A stretch of 64,000 bases of DNA. It comes from Sporosarcina sp. FSL K6-2383 (GTDB lineage: Bacteria; Bacillota; Bacilli; Bacillales_A; Planococcaceae). Made by a program: the position numbers and the translations under genes. Location of the stretch: contig NZ_CP152017.1 in NCBI RefSeq assembly GCF_038618305.1, positions 1,403,501 through 1,467,500 on the forward strand, in the 5' to 3' direction. This document shows, in pieces, positions 52,487 through 62,794 of this stretch; positions within the stretch are counted from its first letter, which is position 1; each line of letters starts with the position of its first letter. The notes beneath the pieces were generated by a model that had not been told where the DNA came from, searched no databases, and was given only the letters and a program-made list of their open reading frames with translations.

Positions 52487-54106
52487 ATGAAATTGAAAGT
52501 TTTAGCATTACAAGGGAACAACAAAGTAATGCAGGCATATACTAATGATAAAGAATTTTTACATACTTATTTTGATTATGGTCATGAGGAAGAAAGTTCG
52601 TATGTTGACAGGCTGGCAGAGCTTGCAACTCGTCCTTTTGAAAGACGTCAATTAGCAGAGGCAGTTCGTACATTCATGGAGCCTTTTGGTATATCTGCCA
52701 ATGCAGACAAGCATATGAAAGAGTTGGCAGAAAATGCAGTTGCCGTTATTGGTGGCCAACAGGCTGGCCTTTTGACAGGGCCGCTTTACTCTGTCCACAA
52801 AGCAATTACAGTCATTTTGCTTGCAAGAAAAAAACGTGCGGCGTTAGGTATTCCTGTCGTTCCAGTCTTTTGGGTTGCTGGAGAAGATCATGATTTGAAT
52901 GAAATTAATCATACGTATACGGAATTGAATGGCCGTGCAGTGAAGCAGCAATACCGTGAGAAATTTGTTCTCAAGCTCATGGCATCAGATGCTACGTATG
53001 ACAGTGTGCAAATGACTTCATTCGTCAAAGGTGTTTTTGGTAAATTTGGTGAAACTTCGTATACGAAAGACTTGTTGGATGAAGTGCTGGAAGCGGCACA
53101 GCAGGAAAAGACCTTCACGCAATTTTTCGTCCGACTTATGAATGGACTGTTCCGAGATGAAGGTTTATTATTCATCGATTCGGCATATAAACCGTTACGC
53201 CAACTAGAAACGAACTATTTTGTTCAATTAATCGAACAGTCCGAGCAGCTTGCAGAAAAAATCATGCAAAAGGAAGAAAACTATACAGCACAAGGATTTG
53301 AGCCTCCAATCGGTGCAGAAAGAGATGCAGCAAACTTATTTTACGTCCATGAGACGGGACGTGTTCTGCTATCAAGAAAAGATGGTTATTTTGTCAATGA
53401 CAGCACGGGTCTACGATTTACGACAGCTGACATGCTCGAAATTGCGCAAAAACAACCATGGCTTCTGAGCAATAATGTTGCAACAAGGCCGATTATGCAG
53501 GATTTGGTGTTCCCAGTACTTGCTTTTGTTGGAGGTCCAGGGGAAATTGCTTATTGGGCAGTGTTAAAAGAAGCTTTTCATCATTTAGGTTTGAAAATGC
53601 CAATTATCGTTCCACGGATGTCCATCACACTTGTTAGTCCACAAGTGAAGCAGGTGTTAGACAAAAAATCCTTCACAGTTGAAGATGCTATGTCTGGCCA
53701 GGTGTTTACTGCGAAGGAGCATTTTATCGAGTCATTACGCGATGAGGATTTCAATGCAGCGTTGGATGACACTGAGAAGATGCTGAATAGCCAATACGAA
53801 CAAATTGCGCAGCTGTCAGCAGAGCAAGGAACGATGATGCAGGAGCTCATACAAAAAAACCTCCAGTTCCATACAAAGCAACTGAAGTATTTGAAGGATA
53901 AAGCCGAGGATGCACTGTTGTTAAAACATGTTGTCGCTATTCGTCAATTCGACATAGTTGAAGGCGAGTTGTTCCCTGAAGCATCATTGCAGGAGCGTCT
54001 CTATACACCCTATTCATATTTGAATAGCTATGGACCAACACTTATCAAGGATCTTTTACAATTGCCTTTTGAAATGGACGGCAAGCATAAAATCGTCTAT
54101 CTTTAA
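52487..54106 (+). CDS. bshC: Bacillithiol synthase BshC
   Basis: Adds cysteine to glucosaminyl-malate in the last step of bacillithiol synthesis. 539 residues, the usual length: AVIGGQQAGLLTGPLYSVHKAITVILLARK, VPVFWVAGEDHDLNEINHTY, FPVLAFVGGPGEIAYWAVLKEAFHHLGLKMPIIVPR and a C-terminal coiled coil before LFPEASLQERLYTPYSYLNSYG. Position between the DUF3397 gene and mraZ is the family norm. Confidence 0.95.
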   Translation: MKLKVLALQGNNKVMQAYTNDKEFLHTYFDYGHEEESSYVDRLAELATRPFERRQLAEAVRTFMEPFGISANADKHMKELAENAVAVIGGQQAGLLTGPLYSVHKAITVILLARKKRAALGIPVVPVFWVAGEDHDLNEINHTYTELNGRAVKQQYREKFVLKLMASDATYDSVQMTSFVKGVFGKFGETSYTKDLLDEVLEAAQQEKTFTQFFVRLMNGLFRDEGLLFIDSAYKPLRQLETNYFVQLIEQSEQLAEKIMQKEENYTAQGFEPPIGAERDAANLFYVHETGRVLLSRKDGYFVNDSTGLRFTTADMLEIAQKQPWLLSNNVATRPIMQDLVFPVLAFVGGPGEIAYWAVLKEAFHHLGLKMPIIVPRMSITLVSPQVKQVLDKKSFTVEDAMSGQVFTAKEHFIESLRDEDFNAALDDTEKMLNSQYEQIAQLSAEQGTMMQELIQKNLQFHTKQLKYLKDKAEDALLLKHVVAIRQFDIVEGELFPEASLQERLYTPYSYLNSYGPTLIKDLLQLPFEMDGKHKIVYL

Positions 54107-54109
54107 CAT

Positions 54110-54141
54110 GAATCAGCATCCGGCGGATGTCATAGATTTTA
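54110..54141 (+). repeat. Fragment of family 1 repeat
   Basis: AATCAGCATCCGGCGGATGTCATAGATTTT keeps only the GCGGATGTCANAGATTTT block (shown here split as GCATCCGGCGGATG and TCATAGATTTT). Confidence 0.6.
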
Positions 54142-54189
54142 AAAACTCTTACTCACATTCATTATGTGGATAGGAGTTTTTATTTTTTA
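54141..54189 (+). terminator. Terminator after bshC
   Basis: AAAAACTC (54141-54148) pairs with GAGTTTTT (54174-54181), inner CACAT/ATGTG, then TATTTTTTA. Confidence 0.85.
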
Positions 54190-54325
54190 GGTTTAAAGTT
54201 GGTGTGCCTCATGTGTCATTTTATCTATTAAGCAGTGACATTACAGCTGTTGACTGAAGAATCTCATTGAAACAAGTACTATTGACACATTTTTAGCTAA
54301 TAAGGTGAAGAATGTTAGAAAATTG

Positions 54326-54350
54326 GTGGAGGAATGTGGGGGGATGTGGT
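54326..54350 (+). promoter_or_regulatory. MraZ-box array upstream of mraZ
   Basis: GTGGA (54326), GTGGG (54336) and GTGGT (54346) form direct repeats at exactly 10 bp. This is the layout of the known MraZ operator (TGGGN repeats with 5-nt gaps), here 30-55 nt before mraZ. Autoregulation of the dcw cluster by MraZ is established in other bacteria and inferred here. Confidence 0.65.
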
Positions 54351-54380
54351 ACATTAATTTCATATAGTGGGGTGAAGAGT

Positions 54381-54812
54381 ATGTTCATGGGCGAATATCA
54401 GCATACTATTGATACAAAAGGTCGTCTGATTGTTCCCTCAAAGTTTCGGGAACATCTTGGCGATGGATTTGTGTTGACTCGCGGCTTGGATAACTGTCTC
54501 TTCGGTTACCCTATGGATGAATGGCAACGTCTTGAAGAGAAATTAAAAGCAATGCCTGTTACGAAAAAGGATGCACGCGCATTTACTCGTTTTTTCTTTT
54601 CTGGAGCAACGGAAGTTGAATTGGACAAGCAAGGACGTATCAATATCCCATCATCATTGCTGCAATATGCGAAAGTTGAAAAGGACTGCGTCGTCCTCGG
54701 CGTTTCAGGAAGAATTGAAATTTGGGCAAAACCATTATGGGATGCTTATTACGTTGAGTCTGAACAATCTTTCAATGACATCGCAGAAAACATTATTGAC
54801 TTTGATTTCTAA
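54381..54812 (+). CDS. mraZ: Transcriptional regulator MraZ
   Basis: 143 residues with two AbrB-like MraZ repeats: [21 protein letters not shown] and [25 protein letters not shown]-binding ring protein regulating the dcw cluster. ATG 54381 chosen for GGGGTGA and the family N-terminus; the frame is open upstream through the operator. Confidence 0.96.
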   Translation: MFMGEYQHTIDTKGRLIVPSKFREHLGDGFVLTRGLDNCLFGYPMDEWQRLEEKLKAMPVTKKDARAFTRFFFSGATEVELDKQGRINIPSSLLQYAKVEKDCVVLGVSGRIEIWAKPLWDAYYVESEQSFNDIAENIIDFDF

Positions 54813-54858
54813 ATAGAACAGGTTATGAAACAACAATCTAAGAAAGTGGGCGGTTTCT

Positions 54859-55791
54859 ATGTTTAACCATACTACAGTATTACTTCACGAAGCCGTCGAA
54901 GGTTTGGATATAAAAAGCGATGGAATTTACGTGGACTGTACGCTCGGAGGGGCGGGTCACAGTAAAGAAATCGCGAAGAAATTATCAGCGCAAGGTAGAT
55001 TGATTTGTTTCGATCAGGATACAACAGCGATTGAGGTGGCTAAAGAGCGCTTGAAAGAATATCTTCCTCAAGTGACGTTTGTCCATTCGAATTTTAGAAA
55101 CCTGAAATCGGAATTGGCTAAAATTGGCGTCACATCTGTCGACGGAATACTGTATGATTTAGGCGTGTCATCACCACAACTCGATACACCAGAACGTGGA
55201 TTTAGTTATAATCATGATGCTCCACTCGATATGCGCATGAATATGGAGGCATCGTTAACAGCATATGACGTTGTCAATGACTGGGCATTTGAAGATCTTG
55301 TACGCATTTTCTTCCGTTACGGTGAAGAGAAGTTTTCAAAGAGCATTGTTCGGAAAATAGAGGCAGCGCGTGAGCAAGCTCCAATCCGCACAACTGCTGA
55401 ACTCGCTGAACTAATTAAGGCGGGCATTCCAGCGGCTAAAAGACGGACAGGCGGTCATCCGGCGAAAAGGGTGTTCCAGGCAATCCGTATTGCCGTCAAT
55501 GATGAACTTGGCGCAGCCGAGGAGTCATTAGTCGATGCGATTACATTATTAAATCCAGGGGGACGCATTAGTGTCATTACCTTCCATTCACTAGAGGATC
55601 GACTCTGTAAAACGATTTTCAAAGAGGCATCTTCTTACCCGGATTTGCCACCTAACTTGCCCGTTATTCCAGAGGGCATGGAGCCGATATTAAAGCTTGT
55701 GACAAGAAAGCCAATTGTACCGAATGATCAAGAAATAGAAGCGAATAAGCGTGCAAGATCCGCTAAGCTAAGAGTCGCTGAAAAAAAGTAA
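54859..55791 (+). CDS. rsmH: 16S rRNA (cytosine1402-N4)-methyltransferase RsmH
   Basis: 310 residues: [28 protein letters not shown] (SAM binding), [56 protein letters not shown]. Complete MraW/RsmH. Second gene of the dcw cluster. Confidence 0.97.
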   Translation: MFNHTTVLLHEAVEGLDIKSDGIYVDCTLGGAGHSKEIAKKLSAQGRLICFDQDTTAIEVAKERLKEYLPQVTFVHSNFRNLKSELAKIGVTSVDGILYDLGVSSPQLDTPERGFSYNHDAPLDMRMNMEASLTAYDVVNDWAFEDLVRIFFRYGEEKFSKSIVRKIEAAREQAPIRTTAELAELIKAGIPAAKRRTGGHPAKRVFQAIRIAVNDELGAAEESLVDAITLLNPGGRISVITFHSLEDRLCKTIFKEASSYPDLPPNLPVIPEGMEPILKLVTRKPIVPNDQEIEANKRARSAKLRVAEKK

Positions 55792-55807
55792 AGGGGGAAG
55801 TTAGTAA

Positions 55808-56179
55808 ATGGCATTAGAACAAAGAAGATTTCAAACGTCATATGTACGTGAGCTTGAAGTACCGGAAGTACCGAAAAAGCAACCGCAAATACGTCCTTCG
55901 CGAAAAGTCTTTTCTGTTGGAGAAAAATTCTTATTCGTGCTGTTTGCAACATCTCTCGTCCTTTTTTCAATAATGATTTTACATACGCAAGCGCAAATTA
56001 ATGGAACCAATAAAGAAGTACAGACAATAGGGAAGGACATCGCAGAAATATCCAAGCAAAACGCGGAACTGTCCATCCTAGTGAAAGAAAGATCTACATA
56101 TGATCGAATTTGGAAGAAAGCGAAGGAGCTCGGTTTGAACCCGAACGACAATAACGTAAAGGTCGTGTCAGGACAATGA
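55808..56179 (+). CDS. ftsL: Cell division protein FtsL
   Basis: 123 residues: cytosolic basic N-terminus (1-38), one membrane helix (about 40-60, FLFVLFATSLVLFSIMIL), then an extracellular leucine-zipper-like coil (65-100) and GLNPNDNNVKVV typical of FtsL. Its stop overlaps the pbpB start by 4 nt (ATGA). Confidence 0.9.
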   Translation: MALEQRRFQTSYVRELEVPEVPKKQPQIRPSRKVFSVGEKFLFVLFATSLVLFSIMILHTQAQINGTNKEVQTIGKDIAEISKQNAELSILVKERSTYDRIWKKAKELGLNPNDNNVKVVSGQ

Positions 56180-58398
56180 AAAAGAAATTTCGATTTCAAT
56201 GGGGAGCCTTTCTGATGTTTTTTCTTTACGGAGGGCTCTTTTTTCTTTTGTTTGGAAGAATGATTTTTATTCAAGCGACGGGACAGGCAGAGGGAAGAGC
56301 AATGGCGGCACTTGCGGAAGCGAAATATGCAAGAGAATCCATATTGAAAGCAGATCGAGGAACAATTGTTGATCGCAATGGTGCTTTGATTGCTGCGGAT
56401 ACGCTGAGCTATAAAATGCTTATCATCTTGGATGAAAAGGCAAGTAAAGGGACTAAAAAACCGCGCCACGTTTTGAAAGAAAACTTTGAGGCGACAGCTG
56501 AAGTATTGGCTAAGTATATACCGCTTGAAAAGGAGCATATTCTTTCGAAACTGAATGAGTACTCTGATTGGGAAAAATACCAATTAGAATTAGGAAAAGC
56601 GGGACGAGATATTAGTCACGAAACGGTTCTTGCAATTCGAAAGGAATTCGACGAGAAGGAGTTATCCGGAATCATTTTCCTGGAGGATCAAAAACGATTT
56701 TATCCGAATGGTGTTTTTGCCTCTTATCTTATAGGGTTTGCCATGCGAGAAGAAGATGCTGATGGGAATTTGTCGACGGTCGGGAAAATGGGACTAGAAT
56801 CAACGTACGATAAAGAGTTGACAGGAACGGATGGGAAAGTGAACTTTCAGTCAGATGGATGGGGCAACAAATTACCGAAGGCAGAAGAAATCATAACCCC
56901 AGCTCAGCACGGCTATGATATTCAGCTAACAATCGATAAGACGATTCAAAGCTTTGTAGAAGATGCAATGACTCGGGTTGAAAGTGAGTATTCACCGGAA
57001 AAGATGCTTGTCGTTGTGGCGGACCCAAAAACGGGTGAGATACTCGCAATGAGTCAACGCCCCTCATTTCACCCTGCTACACGAGAAGGGTTGACGGAGA
57101 ACTGGTTGAATGATGCACTCGAAACGACAATCGAACCAGGCTCAACGCTAAAAATGTTCACATTAGCAGCAGCTGTTGAAGAGGGGAAATGGGATCCGAA
57201 TGCCTTGTTCAAATCAGGTCAATATAGGATTTATGATCGAACGATACGAGACGTTGTGAGGGAAGGTTGGGGGACGATTAGTTATTTAGAAGGTTTCCAA
57301 CGATCATCAAACGTTTCGATGGCCTACTTATTAGAACGGTTAGGTGATCGAACGTTCATAGAGTATATGCGTGAATTTGGCTTTGGGGAAAAGACCGGAA
57401 TTGATTTGCCGAACGAAGCAGCAGGTGTGATTTTGGATAGATATCCTTCCGAACGACTGACAACTTCTTATGGACAAGGTTCTACTGTGACGGCGATGCA
57501 GATGATTCAGGCAGCGACGTCCATTGCAAATAATGGTGTTATGATGAAGCCATATGTCATTGATAAAATGACCAACCCGAATACGGGTGAAAGCGTCATA
57601 GAACAAGAGCCTGAAGAGCATGATAGCCCGATATCAGCAGCTACGGCTAAGCAAGTGAGAGAAGTTCTTGCTTCAACAGTTACTGGAGAAAAAGGGACAG
57701 CTAAAAAGTTTGCGCTGAATGGCTATACAGTTGGGGGCAAGACCGGAACTGCCGAGATTCCAAATCCAAAGGGTGGTGGCTATTTAAGTGGTGGTGGTAA
57801 TTACCTCTATTCATTCCTTGGGATGGCACCTGTTGAAAATCCAGAGCTTATTACGTACGTCATCGTGCAACAACCAAAGCTACCGGATGGAGTACATGGT
57901 TCAGTGCCGGTTGCAGAACTGTTCACTTCTATTACGGAGAGTAGTTTAAGGTATATGAATATCGTGCCAAATGGTGATAATATTATCGAGGCAACAACTG
58001 TAAGGAAAGCGATTGGTATGGATTCAGCCGAAATGATTGCACAGCTTAAGCAAGATGGCTTCAATCCTGTTGTAGTTGGTGAGGGGGGACGAATTGAACA
58101 ACAATATCCCCAAGCGGGTACTAAACTCACAGAAGATGCTGTTATTCTATTGAAGACAGCGGGAGCTACTTCACTACCTGATTTTACAGGCTGGTCGAAG
58201 AAAATGGTGTTGAGCTTTAAAATGTTGTCCGGGCTAGATATTCGTATGAACGGTGATGGATATGTAATGGAGCAAAGTTTGTCAAAGGGAACGGTTATTG
58301 GTGACCATGAACCGGTAGTTCTCCAACTGAATCTGCCCGTGGATATTTACAAACCAGAAGAAGAGACGACCGAAGAAGAGAGTATAGTTGGCGGTTAA
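56176..58398 (+). CDS. pbpB: Penicillin-binding protein 2B (septal transpeptidase) with PASTA domains
   Basis: Class B PBP working with FtsW at the septum. 740 residues: N-terminal helix (8-30), dimerisation domain (DRGTIVDRNGALIAADT), transpeptidase with S-x-x-K (PGSTLKMFTLAAAVEEG), SSN (RSSNVSMAYLLER) and GGKTGTAEIPNP, and two C-terminal PASTA domains (about 600-730) before an acidic tail. All active-site motifs intact. Confidence 0.95.
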   Translation: MKKKFRFQWGAFLMFFLYGGLFFLLFGRMIFIQATGQAEGRAMAALAEAKYARESILKADRGTIVDRNGALIAADTLSYKMLIILDEKASKGTKKPRHVLKENFEATAEVLAKYIPLEKEHILSKLNEYSDWEKYQLELGKAGRDISHETVLAIRKEFDEKELSGIIFLEDQKRFYPNGVFASYLIGFAMREEDADGNLSTVGKMGLESTYDKELTGTDGKVNFQSDGWGNKLPKAEEIITPAQHGYDIQLTIDKTIQSFVEDAMTRVESEYSPEKMLVVVADPKTGEILAMSQRPSFHPATREGLTENWLNDALETTIEPGSTLKMFTLAAAVEEGKWDPNALFKSGQYRIYDRTIRDVVREGWGTISYLEGFQRSSNVSMAYLLERLGDRTFIEYMREFGFGEKTGIDLPNEAAGVILDRYPSERLTTSYGQGSTVTAMQMIQAATSIANNGVMMKPYVIDKMTNPNTGESVIEQEPEEHDSPISAATAKQVREVLASTVTGEKGTAKKFALNGYTVGGKTGTAEIPNPKGGGYLSGGGNYLYSFLGMAPVENPELITYVIVQQPKLPDGVHGSVPVAELFTSITESSLRYMNIVPNGDNIIEATTVRKAIGMDSAEMIAQLKQDGFNPVVVGEGGRIEQQYPQAGTKLTEDAVILLKTAGATSLPDFTGWSKKMVLSFKMLSGLDIRMNGDGYVMEQSLSKGTVIGDHEPVVLQLNLPVDIYKPEEETTEEESIVGG

Positions 58399-58450
58399 CG
58401 AATAGCCATCCGTACTGCATCATACGTTGATAGAAAAACGTGAGGTGTAG

Positions 58451-60364
58451 ATGCTGCGGAATTTTATAAGTTTACAATCTAAAAAGAGATTGCGAGCAAC
58501 TTTTGTGATATTTGTTATTTTGCTTGCGCTAGTCATTGGTAAGTTGTTCCACGTACAAATCATTAGACATGAATTATTGAAAGATCGAGCTGAAGAGAAT
58601 TGGGATCGTGAAATTCCGTTTGGTGGTATGCGTGGGGATATTGTGGATCGCAATGGTAGTTTAATTGTCGGGAGTAGGCTAGCTCCCACTTTATATTTTA
58701 TGCCTTCTCAAAATCAAGAGGTGACATCTGCTGCGACTGCACTCGCAAGTATTCTTGAGGTAGATGCGGTAAAATTGGCAGAAAAAATGTCGGAAAAAGC
58801 TTACATGGTAAAATTGGCGCCTGAAGGAAAAAACATTACAAAAGAGCAAGCAGATGAAATCGCGGGTTTGCAAATTGACGGATTGTATACTGGGGTCGAT
58901 TTTGTTAGGAACTATCCGAATGGAGAGTTATTATCGAGATTGCTTGGCTTTACAGGCTATGATAATGATGGATTGGCGGGTATAGAGTATGCCTATGATC
59001 AAATCCTGCAAGGAACTGGCGATAAAATTCGCTTGTATACAGACGCGAAAGGAATACCTTTACCGCATGTCGATGATGGTTTCAAGATAGGTAACAAAGG
59101 CGCTAATATTGGGCTAACGATTGATATCGATATGCAGAAGGTGGTTGAACGCGAGCTGTTGCAGGCGATAGAGAAATTTGATGCAACGCAGGCGTTGGCG
59201 ATTGTTATGAATCCTAAAACGGGCGAGTTATTGTCATTGGCCTCTGCACCGACTTTTGATCCATCGAAATACCAAGACGTGGATCCAAGTATCTATAATC
59301 GAAATTTACCTGTTTGGATGACATTTGAGCCGGGATCTACCTTTAAAATTATTACATTGGCAGCAGGACTTGAGGAAAAAGTAGTGGATTTGGAACAACA
59401 GTTTTATGATCCTGGTTATGTGATGGTCGCCAATGCGAGATTGCGCTGTTGGAAACGAGAAGGACATAAGGATCAAACGTTTTTAGAAGTCGTCGAAAAC
59501 TCCTGTAACCCAGGATTTGTAGAAATTGGGCAACGTTTAGGTCCGAAAAAATTAAATGAATATATCCGTGATTTCGGTTTTGGGCAAACGACAGGATCAG
59601 GTATTGCAGGGGAAGCGAAAGGAATTCTTTTCTCGGAAAAAAATTTCGGTCCCGTTGAACAAGCGACAACTGCATTTGGCCAAGGTATTTCGGTAACGCC
59701 TATTCAACAAGTGCAAGCTGTCGCTGCTGCGATAAATGGTGGTTATTTATATCGCCCGTATATTGTCAAAGAAATAACAGATGATAAAGGCAAGACGCTC
59801 CAGTCATTCACTCCAGATATGCAACGACGTGTTATAAGCAAAGAAACCTCTGAGCAAGTAAGGGAAGCATTGGAATCTGTTGTTGCCAATGGCTCTGGTG
59901 GAAAAGCTTTTGTTGACGGACTTCGAGTAGGAGGTAAAACGGGGACTGCACAAAAAGTCGTTGATGGTCATTATAAAGACGGTGATTACATCGTGTCATT
60001 CATCGGCTTTGCTCCGGCAGATGATCCCGAATTACTTGTTTATATTGCCATCGACAGCCCGAAAAACTCGGTCCAGTTTGGTGGCGTAATTGCAGCACCT
60101 ATTGTTGGTAGGATTATGGAAGAAATTGCCCCGCTTGCAGGTATTACGAAAAGGCAAGGACAAATTGACAAGAAATACAAATGGGGCGATGAAATGACGC
60201 AACGAGTCCCCGACTTGATAGGTATGACCAAAAAGGATATTACAGGATCATTGTATACGTATCGTCTCGAATGGCATGGCAGTGGTAAGCAAGTAAAATC
60301 TCAATTACCAGCCGCTGATACATTAATATCAGTTGACGATATCATCCACTTATATACGGAATAA
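58451..60364 (+). CDS. spoVD: SpoVD-type penicillin-binding protein
   Basis: 637 residues, class B PBP: N-terminal helix (15-35), RGDIVDRNGSLIVGSRL, transpeptidase motifs PGSTFKIITLAAGLEE, SCNPGF and GGKTGTAQKV, and a single C-terminal PASTA domain (about 575-636, RVPDLIGMTKKDITGSLY). In B. subtilis SpoVD acts with SpoVE in spore cortex synthesis; spoVE is encoded downstream here as well. Confidence 0.9.
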   Translation: MLRNFISLQSKKRLRATFVIFVILLALVIGKLFHVQIIRHELLKDRAEENWDREIPFGGMRGDIVDRNGSLIVGSRLAPTLYFMPSQNQEVTSAATALASILEVDAVKLAEKMSEKAYMVKLAPEGKNITKEQADEIAGLQIDGLYTGVDFVRNYPNGELLSRLLGFTGYDNDGLAGIEYAYDQILQGTGDKIRLYTDAKGIPLPHVDDGFKIGNKGANIGLTIDIDMQKVVERELLQAIEKFDATQALAIVMNPKTGELLSLASAPTFDPSKYQDVDPSIYNRNLPVWMTFEPGSTFKIITLAAGLEEKVVDLEQQFYDPGYVMVANARLRCWKREGHKDQTFLEVVENSCNPGFVEIGQRLGPKKLNEYIRDFGFGQTTGSGIAGEAKGILFSEKNFGPVEQATTAFGQGISVTPIQQVQAVAAAINGGYLYRPYIVKEITDDKGKTLQSFTPDMQRRVISKETSEQVREALESVVANGSGGKAFVDGLRVGGKTGTAQKVVDGHYKDGDYIVSFIGFAPADDPELLVYIAIDSPKNSVQFGGVIAAPIVGRIMEEIAPLAGITKRQGQIDKKYKWGDEMTQRVPDLIGMTKKDITGSLYTYRLEWHGSGKQVKSQLPAADTLISVDDIIHLYTE

Positions 60365-60365
60365 C

Positions 60366-60430
60366 ATATTTGAAACAGCAGATGTGAATGAAGAGTCTGA
60401 AGTTGTTCATAGAAGCCGCTGCTTCAAATG
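60366..60430 (+). other. Inverted repeat in the spoVD-mraY gap where murE is normally found
   Basis: ATTTGAAACAGC (from 60367) and GCTGCTTCAAAT (to about 60430) are complementary apart from one position. The 85-nt gap has no remnant of murE. Confidence 0.5.
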
Positions 60431-60449
60431 ATAGAAGGAGAAAAGAATC

Positions 60450-61421
60450 ATGACACTCGTCACAATATTAACGGCCATTGCCGTTGCATTCATAATTTCA
60501 GCACTGTTGGGATACTTTATCATTCCAGCCCTCAGAAGATTGAAGTTTGGGCAAAGCATTCGAGAAGAAGGACCTAAAAGTCATTTGAAAAAAGCGGGTA
60601 CGCCAACGATGGGTGGACTGATTTTTATCGGTTCGATCATTTTGTCAACGCTAATACTTTCATACATAAACGATGTTTTGACGACGCAGACGATAGTCCT
60701 GTTACTTGTGTTCGTTGGTTTTGGTATCATCGGCTTCCTCGATGATTTCATAATCGTTGTGTTGAAAAGGAATCTCGGATTGACCTCTATCCAAAAGTTA
60801 ATCGGTCAAATCATTGTTGCAGTCATTGCATTCTTCCTTCTAAAGCTTGGTCCTTTTGAAACGATAGTTCAAATTCCGTTTACACATTATGAAATGGAGC
60901 TTGGCATATTTTATGTAGCATTTCTGATTTTCTGGCTAGTTGGGTTTTCCAATGCCGTTAATTTATCGGATGGATTAGATGGGCTTGTTGCAGGTTCATC
61001 TTCTATTGCCTTTGGGGCATTTGGTGTTTTAGCACTGATTTTCGGTCAGCAGGATATCGCATTATTTGCTTTTGTTGTGACGGGCGCCATGCTTGGTTTC
61101 CTTATTTTCAACGTTAAGCCGGCTAAAATATTTATGGGGGATACGGGTTCATTGGCACTTGGTGGAGCACTCGCCATGTTGTCAGTATTGATCAAGCAAG
61201 AATTTTTGCTACTAGTCATCGGGATTGTCTATGTTATTGAAACGTTGTCCGTCATTATTCAAGTCATTAGCTTTAAAACGACAGGGAAGCGAGTTTTCAA
61301 AATGAGCCCGATTCATCATCATTTTGAATTGTCAGGCTGGTCTGAATGGAAGATTGTTCTTGTTTTTTGGGGAATTTCATTGCTGGCAGCTATCATTCCT
61401 GTCTTGTTGGAGGTGATGTAA
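60450..61421 (+). CDS. mraY: Phospho-N-acetylmuramoyl-pentapeptide transferase
   Basis: Makes lipid I at the inner face of the membrane. 323 residues, ten helices: SHLKKAGTPTMGG, GFLDDF, NAVNLSDGLDGLVAG, FMGDTGSLALGG and SPIHHHFELSGWSE. Complete. Ends 1 nt before murD. Confidence 0.97.
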   Translation: MTLVTILTAIAVAFIISALLGYFIIPALRRLKFGQSIREEGPKSHLKKAGTPTMGGLIFIGSIILSTLILSYINDVLTTQTIVLLLVFVGFGIIGFLDDFIIVVLKRNLGLTSIQKLIGQIIVAVIAFFLLKLGPFETIVQIPFTHYEMELGIFYVAFLIFWLVGFSNAVNLSDGLDGLVAGSSSIAFGAFGVLALIFGQQDIALFAFVVTGAMLGFLIFNVKPAKIFMGDTGSLALGGALAMLSVLIKQEFLLLVIGIVYVIETLSVIIQVISFKTTGKRVFKMSPIHHHFELSGWSEWKIVLVFWGISLLAAIIPVLLEVM

Positions 61422-62774
61422 GTGAAAAATAGAGAACAATTTCATGACTTGAAAGTACTTGTGCTCGGGCTTGCTAAAAGTGGTTCGGCCGCTGCTCACC
61501 TACTACATTCACTTGGGGCGATTGTCACTGTGAATGATGCCTCGCCAGATGAGGGAAGTGAAGAGGTGGCTACGTTACGCTCGAAGGGGATTCAAGTAAT
61601 CTGTGGTGGTCATCCAATCGGGATTCTCAATGAAGGCTTTGATGTCGTTGTGAAAAATCCCGGTATTCCTTATAGTAATACAGTTGTAGCAGAAGCATTG
61701 GCGAAAGAAATTTCTGTTTGGACAGAAATTGAGCTTGCGTCGAGAATTAGTGAAGCACCTATTATTGCTATTACAGGCTCAAATGGAAAAACGACAACAA
61801 CTACTTTGCTCTACCATATGCTTAATATTGGGGGGCAGCAGCCGCTAATTGCTGGGAATATTGGGACAGTGTCATGCGCGGTTGCTGAAAAAGCGACAGA
61901 AGAACAAATCATCGTTCTAGAAGCTTCATCCTTCCAGCTAATGGGGACAGAAACGTTCCGTCCACATATTGCCATTTGGACAAATTTGTACGATGCACAT
62001 CTCGATTATCACGGGTCGCCTGAGGCTTATGCTTTTGCAAAATCGGCAATCACGACGAACCAAACACAAGAGGATTACGTCATTTACAATGATGATCAGC
62101 CAGGGCTTCGCAACTATGTGACGGGCTCCTTGGCAGTAAAAATACCTTTTTCTCTAACCGGAAAGAAGGAGCAGGGGATATCAGCGGATGATGAACTAAT
62201 CTATTGGAACGGTGAGCCTTACGTAAAACGTTCTATTATCAAGTTGCCGGGTCAACATAATCTTGAAAATATACTTGCGGCTACTGCTGCAGCGATTCTT
62301 TCTGGCTGTGATAAAACAGCCATTGAAAATGTGCTTAGCTCCTTTACAGGTGTCCGGCATCGAATGCAGTTTGTCAAAGAGTTACAGGGTCGTAAGTTTT
62401 ACAATGATTCGAAAGCGACGAATACACTGGCAACGAAAAGCGCATTAGCTGCATTTCATGCGCCGACTATTTTACTAGCAGGCGGATTGGATCGTGGACA
62501 GTCATTTGAAGAGCTACGACCCTATATGGCAACAATTAAAGCTGTCGTCGCACTAGGAGAAACTGCTGAGCGATTTGCTGTTTTTGCCGCTTCCTGTGGT
62601 ATTGAAGAAATTATTTATGCTGAAAATGTCAAGGATGCTGTGCAAAAGGCTTATCCATTCACTGAGGTGGGAGATATTATTTTGCTGTCGCCGGCCTGTG
62701 CAAGTTGGGATCAGTATGAAAGTTTCGAAGTACGGGGCGACGAATTTATTGAGGCGGTCATGCAGCTACAATGA
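61422..62774 (+). CDS. murD: UDP-N-acetylmuramoylalanine--D-glutamate ligase
   Basis: 450 residues, three Mur ligase domains: LVLGLAKSGSAAAHLLHSLG, ITGSNGKTTTTTLLYHML (ATP), EASSFQLMGTETFRPHIAIWTNLYDAHLDYHG, HRMQFVKELQGRKFYNDSKATNTLAT, LLSPACASWDQYESFEVRGDEF. GTG start with GGAGGTGA upstream in mraY. Confidence 0.97.
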   Translation: MKNREQFHDLKVLVLGLAKSGSAAAHLLHSLGAIVTVNDASPDEGSEEVATLRSKGIQVICGGHPIGILNEGFDVVVKNPGIPYSNTVVAEALAKEISVWTEIELASRISEAPIIAITGSNGKTTTTTLLYHMLNIGGQQPLIAGNIGTVSCAVAEKATEEQIIVLEASSFQLMGTETFRPHIAIWTNLYDAHLDYHGSPEAYAFAKSAITTNQTQEDYVIYNDDQPGLRNYVTGSLAVKIPFSLTGKKEQGISADDELIYWNGEPYVKRSIIKLPGQHNLENILAATAAAILSGCDKTAIENVLSSFTGVRHRMQFVKELQGRKFYNDSKATNTLATKSALAAFHAPTILLAGGLDRGQSFEELRPYMATIKAVVALGETAERFAVFAASCGIEEIIYAENVKDAVQKAYPFTEVGDIILLSPACASWDQYESFEVRGDEFIEAVMQLQ

Positions 62775-62794
62775 TTGAGTAATTTTGCGGAAGG

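Noticed and set aside
55831..56583. 250-codon open frame on the minus strand
   Set aside because: It is antisense to ftsL and pbpB, which are unmistakable; composition is the mirror of their codons and there is no ribosome binding site.
60365..60449. Remnant of murE between spoVD and mraY
   Set aside because: The 85-nt gap contains only a short inverted repeat and the mraY ribosome binding site; no Mur ligase codons are recognisable.
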